From Flavobacteriaceae bacterium (GTDB taxonomy: Bacteria > Bacteroidota > Bacteroidia > UKL13-3): a stretch of DNA of 33,401 nt. The notes under the pieces are model-generated. The model did no database searches and was not told where the DNA came from. It worked only from the letters and a program-made list of their open reading frames with translations. The translations under genes and the position numbers were made by a program. This document shows, piece after piece, positions 17,484 to 24,321 of this stretch (position 1 is the stretch's first letter; the number at the start of each line of letters is the position of its first letter). The stretch is from positions 1 through 33,401 of the forward strand of contig SHWZ01000026.1 in the NCBI GenBank assembly GCA_009693575.1, in the 5' to 3' direction.

Positions 17484-17504
17484 GGGCAACCCTCGCGGTT
17501 GCCC
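17484..17504. terminator. GC-rich hairpin after the aminotransferase gene
   Basis: Stem GGGCAACC (17484-17491) and GGTTGCCC (17497-17504) with loop CTCGC begins at the base after the stop codon. There is no proper T run, only TT. It could be a weak terminator or a dispersed repeat. Confidence 0.45.
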
Positions 17505-17565
17505 TTGACTTTATGAGGTGTCGGGTGTTCCCACCCATCATCACCCAAATCCTATTGATGAAACC

Positions 17566-17658
17566 ATGAAATACCGCCTTACTCCAATCAACTTGCTCTG
17601 CTTCTTTCTGTTCTTTTTTATATGTTTGCCCCATCACAATACTTTGGATGGCAGGTAA
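17566..17658 (+). CDS. Possible 30-residue signal-like peptide
   Basis: ATG at 17566 opens a 30-codon frame, MKYRLTPINLLCFFLFFFIC followed by LPHHNTLDGR. It has a basic start and a Phe/Leu-rich core like a signal peptide or one membrane helix. The stop TAA overlaps the ATG of the next mini-ORF (TAATG, 17656-17660). It could be a remnant of a secreted protein. Coding is unproven; the case rests only on hydrophobic pattern and the overlap. Confidence 0.2.
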   Translation: MKYRLTPINLLCFFLFFFICLPHHNTLDGR

Positions 17659-17801
17659 TGCGTAGGGCTGGTCCAATTATTCTAATGCTGCTCGGCATTG
17701 ATTTTATTATTCAATATTTTTCAAAAAAATACTTGTGGCCATTTCTGATTGAATGTTCGGTGTTGATTTTCATTTTTATGTTTGACATGTTGGATAGATA
17801 A
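17658..17801 (+). CDS. Possible 47-residue two-helix membrane peptide
   Basis: ATG at 17658 opens 47 codons: MRRAGPIILMLLGIDFIIQY, then FSKKYLWP, then a second hydrophobic run FLIECSVLIFIFMFDMLDR. This gives a basic N-terminus, two membrane helices split by a KK-containing turn, and an acidic tail, a pattern less likely by chance than a random AT-rich frame. TATGTTTG at 17621-17628 would place a transcription start about 20-25 bases before the ATG. The REP-like palindromes begin 8 bases after the stop. I recognise no family, and no neighbour suggests a job. Confidence 0.3.
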   Translation: MRRAGPIILMLLGIDFIIQYFSKKYLWPFLIECSVLIFIFMFDMLDR

Positions 17802-17808
17802 CCCCGTT

Positions 17809-17892
17809 ATCCTTAGCATGCACTAAGGATTCGCTCCCGAGAAACTGGGGATTTGCAATCCCATTCTCAACAAGTCCGGATTACAAATCCCG
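17809..17892. repeat. REP-like palindrome cluster
   Basis: Three nested hairpins are visible. ATCCTTAG (17809-17816), loop CATGCA, CTAAGGAT (17823-17830). GGGATT (17848-17853), loop TGC, AATCCC (17857-17862). GGATTACAAATCCC (17878-17891) is an inverted near-copy of GGGATTTGCAATCC at 17848-17861, so the two can pair over a short loop. The arrangement of paired inverted palindromes resembles REP/BIME elements mobilised by RAYT (Y1) transposases. No transposase gene is present here. Confidence 0.6.
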
Positions 17893-17993
17893 ACTAACAG
17901 CAAAAAGACAGGTAAGAAAGCCTAGCATCTTTTTTAGAAGCGAATTGCCGGTTGGCCTTTGATATCGTAATTTGTTCACTAAAACAAATTAGT

Positions 17994-18370
17994 ATGATAG
18001 CAAATATTGGCGGCATTTTTATTTACTCCGCCACACCCGCCGCCTTGGCTGAATGGCACAAGGAACACCTTGGAATTCAATGGGAACATAATCCTGAATA
18101 TAAGGCATGGTATGCATCGTTCGAATACACGGAAATAGAAACCGGCAAGAAACGCAGCACCGCTTGGAGCATATTGCCCAACGATACACGCCCAAAGTTT
18201 CAAGGCAAGGTCTTTTGTGTGAACTACCGCACCAATCACATGGATACTTTGGTTGCACATCTTCGCAGCAAGGGTGTGGAGGTGAAAGGCCCTGAAGACT
18301 CCCCTCCACAAGGCCGCTTTGCCTGGTGCGAAGACCCTACGGAAACTATATCGAACTTTGGCAGGAATAG
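17994..18370 (+). pseudogene. VOC/glyoxalase-family gene with a one-base frameshift
   Basis: Vicinal-oxygen-chelate family protein of unknown substrate. From ATG 17994 the frame reads MIANIGGIFIYSATPAALAE...WHKEHLGIQW...STAWSILPNDTRPKF...GRFAWCEDP, typical of the 120-130-residue Bacteroidota glyoxalase-like proteins. After CEDP the frame turns unfamily-like (TETISNFGRN...) and runs 60 bases past the expected end to 18446. Adding one base at 18336-18339 restores DPYGNYIELWQE and a TAG at 18368-18370, the conserved metal-ligand E in IELW and a normal 125-residue length. So either the gene is recently broken or the sequence has a single-base error. As written, the product loses its last metal-binding strand. 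Confidence 0.85.
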
Positions 18371-18384
18371 GTCGTATCTCGTAA

Positions 18385-18404
18385 AGACGTTGCATGCAAC
18401 GTCT
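18385..18404. repeat. 20-base perfect palindrome
   Basis: AGACGTTGCATGCAACGTCT is self-complementary over all 20 bases. It lies between the restored VOC stop and the uvrC start. It resembles dispersed palindromes seen in Bacteroidota intergenic DNA; an operator is an alternative. Confidence 0.6.
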
Positions 18405-18435
18405 CTCTTCGTAAATCCAAAATCTGACTTCATCC

Positions 18436-20247
18436 TTGTCTCCTGACCATCTCAAAGAAACACTTAGAACCATTCCCGACAGTCCGGGGGTGTACAAGTA
18501 TTATGACAAGGCAGGCGAACTGATATACATTGGCAAGGCTAAAAGCCTGAAGAAACGGGTAGACAGCTATTTCAATAAAGTGCTGTACGAAAACTTCAAG
18601 ACCCGCCTGATGGTCGGCAAAATTGAAGTAATAGAGTTCACATTGGTAGATACAGAGATGGATGCCCTGCTGCTGGAGAACCTACTCATAAAGCAGTTTA
18701 AACCCCGCTACAATATCCTCTTAAAGGACGACAAGACGTATCCTTTCATTGTGATTACCAACGAGCGTTTCCCTAAGATTTTCCCTACCCGAAAATATAT
18801 CAAAGATGGTAGCGATTACTTTGGTCCCTATACCTCAGGCACTGTGATGCACACCTTGCTGGACTTAGTGAAAGCAACGTATCCAATACGGAATTGCAAC
18901 CTAATATTGAGCGAAAAGAATATAGAAGCTAAAAAATTTCGTATTTGTCTCGAATATCAGATAGGCAACTGCAAAGGACCTTGCGAAGGGTTGCAATCGG
19001 AGGATGATTATTTGCAAACCATTGCCGCCATCAAAAATATATTGAAGGGAAACGTGAATGAGGTGCTGACCAAACTAAAGGAGGAGATGCAGAAGGCCGC
19101 CACTGCATTGAAATATGAAGATGCCCACTTTTACAAAACCAAGATAGACCGACTGGCCGATTACCAAAGTAGATCAACTATAGTGAGCCGTTCGGTACAC
19201 AATGTGGATGTGTTCAATATAGCCGTTGAACGCAACTACGCCTTTGTCAATTTTCTGCGGGTGGTGAACGGCATGATTATACAAACACAAACGGTGGAGC
19301 TTCGCAAGCAGATGGAAGAACCGCCCGAAGAACTGCTGTTGGCAGGCATGGCCGAAATATGGGCTCGGTACGGAATGACTGCAAAAGAAGTGGTGGTGCC
19401 GTTTAATATAGAATTGGAATCGGGCACAATGGAGCTAACCCTTCCAAAGGTTGGCGACAAAAAAAAATTGCTAGACTTGAGCCTAAAAAATGTATTATAC
19501 TTTAAGAAGGAAAAGCTGGAGCAATATGAGAAGGTAAACCCTGAAGTTCGCACCGATAGGATACTGGCTCAGATGCGGCAAGATCTTCGGCTGGCTAAGC
19601 CGCCGAAGCGGATAGACTGCTTTGATAACTCCAATATTCAAGGAGCTTTCCCAGTGAGTGCCATGGTATGTTTTATTGATGCCAAACCTGCCAAAAAAGA
19701 GTACCGCCACTACAATGTGAAAACAGTGGAAGGCCCTAATGACTTTGCAACAATGTATGAAGTGATATACCGCCGCTATTCGCGGATGCAGGAGGAACAA
19801 TTAACTCCACCCGATCTCATCATCGTGGACGGTGGAAAGGGTCAACTTAGCTCGGCCTGTGAAGCTTTGAAATCATTGGGTCTGTATGGCAAAATACCCA
19901 TCATTGGAATCGCCAAAAGGTTGGAAGAATTATACTATCCCAGTGATGACATTCCTTTATACATTGACAAGAAAAGCGAGACGCTGAAAATTATTCAGCA
20001 ACTACGCGATGAAGCCCACCGATTTGGCATAACCCATCACCGCAAGCGGCGAGATAAGGGCACTATCCTCACAGGGTTGGAGGGCATTGAAGGGATTGGC
20101 CCTACTACTGCCCAAAAACTGCTGCGGACTTTCAAAAGTGTAAAAAAAATTAAGGAAGCAAAGTTGGAGGATTTGGTATTGGCCGTGGGCGAAAGCAAAG
20201 CGAAGATGGTGTGGAAAGGATTGGGCAATACCTTGTTGATCGGCTGA
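18436..20247 (+). CDS. uvrC: Excinuclease ABC subunit C
   Basis: Makes the 3' and 5' incisions around bulky DNA lesions in nucleotide excision repair with UvrA and UvrB. The 603 residues have the GIY-YIG nuclease domain at the N-terminus (SPGVYKYYDKAGELIYIGKAKSLKKRV), the Cys-containing segment CLEYQIGNCKGPCEG, a UVR motif for UvrB contact (ALKYEDAHFYKTKIDRL), the RNase H-like endonuclease domain with DCFDNSNIQG and IIVDGGKGQLSSA, and a C-terminal helix-hairpin-helix (GIEGIGPTTAQKLLRTF). The first usable start is TTG at 18436; an in-frame TAA lies at 18412-18414 and no ATG lies between. The 3' end of the broken VOC frame overlaps this start by 11 bases only because of the frameshift. Confidence 0.95.
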   Translation: MSPDHLKETLRTIPDSPGVYKYYDKAGELIYIGKAKSLKKRVDSYFNKVLYENFKTRLMVGKIEVIEFTLVDTEMDALLLENLLIKQFKPRYNILLKDDKTYPFIVITNERFPKIFPTRKYIKDGSDYFGPYTSGTVMHTLLDLVKATYPIRNCNLILSEKNIEAKKFRICLEYQIGNCKGPCEGLQSEDDYLQTIAAIKNILKGNVNEVLTKLKEEMQKAATALKYEDAHFYKTKIDRLADYQSRSTIVSRSVHNVDVFNIAVERNYAFVNFLRVVNGMIIQTQTVELRKQMEEPPEELLLAGMAEIWARYGMTAKEVVVPFNIELESGTMELTLPKVGDKKKLLDLSLKNVLYFKKEKLEQYEKVNPEVRTDRILAQMRQDLRLAKPPKRIDCFDNSNIQGAFPVSAMVCFIDAKPAKKEYRHYNVKTVEGPNDFATMYEVIYRRYSRMQEEQLTPPDLIIVDGGKGQLSSACEALKSLGLYGKIPIIGIAKRLEELYYPSDDIPLYIDKKSETLKIIQQLRDEAHRFGITHHRKRRDKGTILTGLEGIEGIGPTTAQKLLRTFKSVKKIKEAKLEDLVLAVGESKAKMVWKGLGNTLLIG

Positions 20248-20342
20248 GCCCAAACCAGTGACTGACGACTTGAAACAGTAGGTGCTTGAAGGCGGGGTGG
20301 ACTCAGCGTCAATAATCTATAGCACTACCGTTTATGCTTTTA

Positions 20343-20359
20343 GTTGGAGGGATACCAAC
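20343..20359. repeat. GTTGG...CCAAC hairpin repeat, copy A
   Basis: GTTGG, loop AGGGATA, CCAAC. Its core matches the reverse complement of the hairpin at 24258-24279 (GTTGGTCGGGAGACCAAC), so the two belong to one dispersed family. Confidence 0.5.
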
Positions 20360-20452
20360 CAGAGCAGACTTGTATTCTGCTTGCAAAAATTATCGAGTTT
20401 GTATCCAAATTGATAGGTGTTTCCACCAACCAAACAAAAGCAACCTAATCGC

Positions 20453-21235
20453 TCACTTCCCCGAATAACCCTTCATCACTCCACGGTCACTTTGGCGAAT
20501 GAAGTCTAGTATTTCGTCACGCTCTGTGGTGGCAGGCATTTCGGCTTCAATGCGTTTCATGGCTTGGGTGTAGTTGAGGCCACGTACAAACAGTGTGCGA
20601 TATATTTCCTGTATCTCCGCAATCTTTTCAGGGCCAAAACCACGGCGGCGAAGACCCACACTATTTACACCTTCGTAGCTTAGGGGTTCGCGGGCAGCCT
20701 TGGTGTATGGTGGCACATCCTTTCGCACCAATGAGCCGCCACTTATCATGGCATGCGTACCAATATTCACAAATTGATGCACGGCACTCAGTCCACCGAG
20801 TATGGCAAAATCGCCCACCTTCACATGGCCAGCAAGCTGCACGGAATTAGCCAAAATACAGCTATCGCCTATTTCACAATCGTGGGCAAGGTGCACGTAG
20901 GCCATTAATAGAGTGTTGCTGCCCACAGTTGTTTTCCAACGGTCTTTGGTTCCACGATTCACGGTCACACATTCGCGAATGGTCACGTTGTTTCCTATCT
21001 CCACTGTGGTTTCCTCACCATCAAACTTTAAATCTTGAGGAATTGCAGATATTACCGCCCCCGGAAATATGCGGCAGTTTTTACCAATCTTGGCACCGGG
21101 AAAGATGGTGACATTCGAACCTATCCATGTGCCCTCGCCAATCTCTACATTTTTATGTATAACGGCAAACGGGTCAATGGTAACATTGTCGGCTATTTTG
21201 GCCTGTGGGGAAACGTATGCAAGTGGCTGAATCAT
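20453..21235 (-). CDS. lpxA: UDP-N-acetylglucosamine acyltransferase
   Basis: First step of lipid A synthesis: adds a 3-hydroxyacyl chain from acyl carrier protein to UDP-GlcNAc in the cytosol. The 260 residues show the left-handed beta-helix hexapeptide pattern (IADNVTIDPFAVIHKNVEIG) over about residues 1-190. The catalytic histidine lies in LAHDCEIGDSC, and the helical C-terminal domain (RRRGFGPEKIAEIQEIYRTLF) is complete. In most Bacteroidota it directly follows lpxC-fabZ. Here about 550 bases with a four-helix-bundle gene separate them. The start ATG is 1 base away from the beginning of the inserted segment's left repeat. Confidence 0.96.
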   Translation of the reverse strand: MIQPLAYVSPQAKIADNVTIDPFAVIHKNVEIGEGTWIGSNVTIFPGAKIGKNCRIFPGAVISAIPQDLKFDGEETTVEIGNNVTIRECVTVNRGTKDRWKTTVGSNTLLMAYVHLAHDCEIGDSCILANSVQLAGHVKVGDFAILGGLSAVHQFVNIGTHAMISGGSLVRKDVPPYTKAAREPLSYEGVNSVGLRRRGFGPEKIAEIQEIYRTLFVRGLNYTQAMKRIEAEMPATTERDEILDFIRQSDRGVMKGYSGK

Positions 21236-21236
21236 T

Positions 21237-21310
21237 GTTGATTTGGAGATTTGATGATGTGTTGATTTGGAAATGGGTCGAGCGATTTGGAAATTTGGAA
21301 ATGAGGAGAT
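21237..21310. repeat. GATTTGGA word array, left flank of inserted segment
   Basis: Tandem-like degenerate copies of GATTTGGAGATTTG and GATTTGGAAATTTGGAAATG. The first 14 bases, GTTGATTTGGAGAT (21237-21250), recur as an exact inverted copy ATCTCCAAATCAAC at 21783-21796. They begin one base from the lpxA start codon. Confidence 0.6.
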
Positions 21311-21311
21311 G

Positions 21312-21329
21312 TCCTGATAGCTATCGGGA
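21312..21329. repeat. TCCCGATA-type palindrome, copy A
   Basis: TCCTGATAGCTATCGGGA pairs over its full length with one G-T wobble. It belongs with the perfect palindrome at 28723-28741. It lies 18 bases after the stop of the four-helix-bundle gene and might also act as a terminator. Confidence 0.6.
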
Positions 21330-21346
21330 TGAAGAAGAACTCCGTT

Positions 21347-21712
21347 TTATTCTTTTGTGCTTTGGTTTCGCTTTGTTGAGCCAATAATTTTAGAAAGCAC
21401 TTTGATTATCGATTCAATTTTTTGCAACATTTCTTTTGTGTCTGGATAGTTGGGAGATGCTTCGCAAAGTTGAAGATAGTATTGGGTTTCATCCGCTTCT
21501 TTTGCTGCAATTTTAAGTTTGTGAACAAAGTCTGCTTTGCTTTCTGCGTTCTGGGCTTCCCTCACATTTGCTCCAATGGATATACTACTTCTCATCACCT
21601 GGTTTGCCAGCACAAATTGTTTATTTTGGTTCAATAGCTCACAATATTTCATTACTTTCAATGCTAAATCGAAACTCAATTGAACAATTAAATTATCCTC
21701 TCCTGATTTCAT
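21347..21712 (-). CDS. Four-helix-bundle protein (23S rRNA IVS type)
   Basis: Small all-helical protein of the family first found in intervening sequences of 23S rRNA genes; molecular function unknown, RNA or protein binding has been suggested. The 121 residues include the family's signature run NKQFVLANQVMRSSISIGAN followed by VREAQNAESKADFVHKLKIA and AKEADETQYYLQL, then a last helix and a short charged tail. Length fits the family (about 115-125). It sits on the minus strand between lpxC-fabZ and lpxA, genes that normally adjoin, in a segment bounded by a 14-base exact inverted repeat. In Bacteroidota such genes occur widely as isolated insertions, which fits mobility, but no transposase is present. 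Confidence 0.9.
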   Translation of the reverse strand: MKSGEDNLIVQLSFDLALKVMKYCELLNQNKQFVLANQVMRSSISIGANVREAQNAESKADFVHKLKIAAKEADETQYYLQLCEASPNYPDTKEMLQKIESIIKVLSKIIGSTKRNQSTKE

Positions 21713-21720
21713 CCGAACAG

Positions 21721-21796
21721 AATTTTCAAATCTTCAAATTAACTACTCGTCAAATCAAGTTTCTTCATTTTCAAATCGTCTCATCTCCAAATCAAC
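21721..21796. repeat. CAAATC word array, right flank of inserted segment
   Basis: Degenerate copies of TTCAAATC / TTTTCAAATCGTC, ending in ATCTCCAAATCAAC (21783-21796), the exact inverted copy of 21237-21250. The last bases include the stop codon of lpxC-fabZ (21792-21794), so the insertion-like boundary touches the gene end. Confidence 0.6.
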
Positions 21797-23189
21797 TAGG
21801 TTTCTTCACCACCATAGCCATCATCTCGGCTTCGCTTACCAGTTTTTCACCCACGTATGCTTCTCCTTTCATTAAGCAGATGCCACGACGGACAGGTTCG
21901 GTCAATTCCAGTTTCATTACCAAAGTATCACCCGGCACCACTTTGTCCTTGAACTTGGCGTTATCAATTTTCATGAAGTAGGTTATATAGTTTTCTGGGT
22001 CGGGCACTTGGCTCAGTATGAGGATGCCTCCGGCCTGTGCCATAGCTTCGAGTTGCAGCACTGCAGGGAATAACGGCTCTCCTGGAAAATGGCCAGCAAA
22101 GAAGTACTGGTCGTGGGTAATATTCTTTATTCCAATCACCACATTGCCTTCGATGGACATGATTTTGTCAACCATTAAAAAAGGGTGGCGGTGGGGCAAC
22201 ATTTTTAATACCGCTGGAGTATCGTACAAAGGCTTGGCACTTGGGTCATATTTGGGGATTCCCTTTTTGCTCTTTATTTTTTTGATGAGAGCTTTTATCT
22301 TTTTGGCAAATGCTACGTTGGCTGCATGGCCTGGGCGGGCTGCCATTATCTGACCTTTCAAAGGCATGCCAACAAGGGCTAAGTCCCCAATCAAATCAAG
22401 TAATTTGTGGCGAGCAGGTTCGTTTTGAAAATGCAGCTCCACATTGTTCAAAACACCTTCTTTCCTAACCTCTACTTTGGGTTTGTTAAATAGTTTAGCA
22501 AGGTAATCCAGCTCATTGTCTTCTACTACACGGTCAACAATCACGATGGCGTTATTCAAGTCTCCACCTTTTATGAGGTTGTCCTTCACTAAGGCTTCCA
22601 GCTCGTGTAGGAAACAAAAAGTGCGGCATCCTGCTATCTCTTTTTTGAACTCTTTAATATCAGTAAGGCTGGCGTGTTGACTCCCTAGTACAGGACTATT
22701 GTAGTCTACCATCACCGTAAGGCGGTAGTCGTCCACGGGCATTGCCACCATCTCCACCCCACGTTCCAGTTCGGCATAATGTATATTTTGTGGAATAACA
22801 AAATATTCCCTTTCTGCTTTCTGCTCTTGAATCCCGGCACTCAATAGTGCATCCACAAAAGGCTGGGCACTGCCATCCATAATGGGGGTTTCGGCCGCAT
22901 CCAGTTGTATCATTACATTGTCAATTTCTAAACCCACAAGAGCGGCAAGGATATGTTCCACGGTGGCAACTTTTGCTCCTTTTTTCTCTAATGTAGTGCC
23001 TCTGCTTAAGTCAGTGACATAGTCCACATCAGCTTCTATGATTGGCTGTCCTTCTAAGTCGGTACGTTGAAATTTATAACCGTGATTTTCAGCTGCAGGG
23101 CAAATGGTCATGTTTACGTCTACGCCTGTGTGCAGCCCCACCCCACTAATGGTCACTGCTTTTTTGATGGTTGATTGTTTCAGGTTCAT
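21792..23189 (-). CDS. lpxC-fabZ: Bifunctional LpxC / FabZ fusion
   Basis: Fuses UDP-3-O-acyl-GlcNAc deacetylase (committed step of lipid A synthesis) with 3-hydroxyacyl-ACP dehydratase (fatty-acid elongation). The 465 residues divide into LpxC at about 1-300 and FabZ at about 320-465. LpxC shows TISGVGLHTG, the zinc ligand His in VATVEHILAAL, and the HKLLDLIGDLAL zinc segment. FabZ shows LPHRHPFLMVDK with the catalytic His, then GHFPGEPLFPAVLQLEAMAQ with the active-site Glu; LFPAV replaces the more usual VMPGV. The fusion is characteristic of Bacteroidota. The promoter element CAAAAGTA (TACTTTTG on this strand) lies 7 bases before the ATG. The stop codon lies within a repeat boundary. Confidence 0.96.
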   Translation of the reverse strand: MNLKQSTIKKAVTISGVGLHTGVDVNMTICPAAENHGYKFQRTDLEGQPIIEADVDYVTDLSRGTTLEKKGAKVATVEHILAALVGLEIDNVMIQLDAAETPIMDGSAQPFVDALLSAGIQEQKAEREYFVIPQNIHYAELERGVEMVAMPVDDYRLTVMVDYNSPVLGSQHASLTDIKEFKKEIAGCRTFCFLHELEALVKDNLIKGGDLNNAIVIVDRVVEDNELDYLAKLFNKPKVEVRKEGVLNNVELHFQNEPARHKLLDLIGDLALVGMPLKGQIMAARPGHAANVAFAKKIKALIKKIKSKKGIPKYDPSAKPLYDTPAVLKMLPHRHPFLMVDKIMSIEGNVVIGIKNITHDQYFFAGHFPGEPLFPAVLQLEAMAQAGGILILSQVPDPENYITYFMKIDNAKFKDKVVPGDTLVMKLELTEPVRRGICLMKGEAYVGEKLVSEAEMMAMVVKKPS

Positions 23190-23196
23190 TGCAGGG

Positions 23197-23204
23197 CAAA
23201 AGTA
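23197..23204 (-). promoter_or_regulatory. -7 element directly before lpxC-fabZ
   Basis: Minus-strand TACTTTTG fits TAnnTTTG and ends 7 bases before the ATG, predicting an almost leaderless mRNA. Confidence 0.6.
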
Positions 23205-23242
23205 GAGAGGATGTAGGAGTTTAGATTTAAGAGGTACGATTT

Positions 23243-23267
23243 GGCTGACGCCTGCAAGGTATCAGCC
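23243..23267. repeat. Imperfect hairpin repeat in lpxC-tpiA spacer
   Basis: Outer stem GGCTGA / TCAGCC, internal mismatch CG/TA, inner stem CCT / AGG, loop GCA. It lies between divergent lpxC-fabZ and tpiA, upstream of both promoters, so it is not a terminator for either. Confidence 0.5.
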
Positions 23268-23311
23268 CACCCCGATTCAACAAATCAACGATTCAACGAA
23301 AAGACCTCCCT

Positions 23312-23319
23312 TATTTTTG
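23312..23319 (+). promoter_or_regulatory. -7 element for tpiA
   Basis: TATTTTTG fits TAnnTTTG and lies 30 bases before the tpiA ATG. Confidence 0.5.
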
Positions 23320-23349
23320 CCCACTTAAAATTACCCCTACCCTATATTT

Positions 23350-24114
23350 ATGCGTAAAAAAATTATTGCCGGAAACTGGAAAATGAACAAGAGCTTCCAA
23401 GAAGGACTTGACCTCAGCTCTGAAATCATCAACATGGTGCGTGACGAGGTACATACTGCAACACAAGTGGTACTTTGCCCACCGTTCACACACCTGAATG
23501 CGGTGGCGGGGTTGATTGGCAATGCAGTCAATATGAGCACAGGGGCACAAAACTGCTATACCGAAACCAGCGGAGCTTATACAGGTGAAGTGAGTGCAGC
23601 TATCCTGAAAAGTGTTGGCTGCTCATACATCATCGTTGGCCACAGCGAACGCCGTCAGTATTTTGCTGAAAAAAACGCCACCCTTGCCAAGAAAACAGAT
23701 GCTGTACTTGCCAATGGCATGAACCCAATCTATTGCTGTGGCGAAACCTTGGATGAGCGTAATTCAGAAAAGCATTTTGAGGTAATAAAATCGCAGGTGT
23801 CAGAAGGATTGTTCCATCTTTCAGGTGAGGCTTTTGGCAATGTGGTAATAGCCTACGAGCCAGTGTGGGCAATTGGTACAGGAGTTACCGCCAGCACTGC
23901 TCAGGCACAGGAAGTCCATGCCTTTATCCGTGGTTTAGTAAGCGAAAAATACGGTATTGAAGTAGCCAACAACCTGACTATCCAATACGGCGGCAGTGTG
24001 AAGCCAGACAACGCCGTGGAGTTGTTTTCTCAGCCCGACATTGATGGTGGCCTGATAGGCGGTGCAGCCCTGCAAAGCCGTAGCTTTGTTGACATTGTGA
24101 AAGCGATGAACTAA
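23350..24114 (+). CDS. tpiA: Triose-phosphate isomerase
   Basis: Interconverts dihydroxyacetone phosphate and glyceraldehyde 3-phosphate in glycolysis and gluconeogenesis. The 254-residue TIM barrel is complete: AGNWKMNKS with the catalytic lysine near residue 12, the catalytic His in IIVGHSERR, the catalytic Glu and flexible loop in AYEPVWAIGTG, and the phosphate-binding IQYGGSVKPDN and GGLIGGAAL. Start ATG 23350 gives the usual MRKKIIAGNWKMN. It is a single-gene unit, divergent from lpxC-fabZ and convergent with the gamma-carbonic anhydrase gene. Confidence 0.97.
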   Translation: MRKKIIAGNWKMNKSFQEGLDLSSEIINMVRDEVHTATQVVLCPPFTHLNAVAGLIGNAVNMSTGAQNCYTETSGAYTGEVSAAILKSVGCSYIIVGHSERRQYFAEKNATLAKKTDAVLANGMNPIYCCGETLDERNSEKHFEVIKSQVSEGLFHLSGEAFGNVVIAYEPVWAIGTGVTASTAQAQEVHAFIRGLVSEKYGIEVANNLTIQYGGSVKPDNAVELFSQPDIDGGLIGGAALQSRSFVDIVKAMN

Positions 24115-24177
24115 ATTGCTGAACTAGTGAACAGGAGAAAGTTATTCCGAACGTGATTTGGACTCTTTTTACACAAG

Positions 24178-24196
24178 TGCTGAAACAAGTTCAGCA
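24178..24196. repeat. TGCTGAA...TTCAGCA hairpin repeat
   Basis: Perfect 7-base stem with loop ACAAG in the tpiA-carbonic anhydrase spacer. It is preceded at 24142 by ATTCCGAACG and followed by TGAC. It resembles a dispersed Bacteroidota repeat. It may help end both convergent transcripts, but lacks a T run. Confidence 0.55.
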
Positions 24197-24257
24197 TGAC
24201 TACCTCAGTCCCTCTTGCACATAAGTACATATAGTCAATCCTCAAAAGCCCTAGCCT

Positions 24258-24279
24258 TTGTTGGTCTCCCGACCAACAA
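24258..24279. repeat. TTGTTGGT...ACCAACAA hairpin repeat, copy B
   Basis: Perfect 8-base stem with loop CTCCCG. Shares its core with the copy at 20343-20359 in the opposite orientation. It lies in the spacer between convergent tpiA and the carbonic anhydrase gene. Confidence 0.6.
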
Positions 24280-24321
24280 CATCAAGAAGCTCCAATAAAA
24301 TTATTCGGAGGATTTTGCCTC

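Larger units (their letters stand above)
17484..17993. other. 510-base spacer with palindromes and doubtful mini-ORFs
   Basis: No conserved protein family is recognisable in this stretch. It holds, in order: a GC-rich hairpin right after the aminotransferase stop, a TATGTTTG promoter-like element (17621-17628), two short stop-start-overlapping reading frames with membrane character, and a REP-like cluster of palindromes. It is AT-rich compared with its neighbours. It looks like decayed or accessory DNA between housekeeping genes. Confidence 0.6.

Noticed and set aside
20248-20452. Possible small RNA between uvrC and lpxA
   Set aside because: Only a short 5-base hairpin repeat is visible; no promoter or terminator pair supports an RNA gene.
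21237-21796. Calling the four-helix-bundle segment an insertion sequence
   Set aside because: There is no transposase and no visible target duplication, and the end words recur in another spacer, so it is kept only as a finding.
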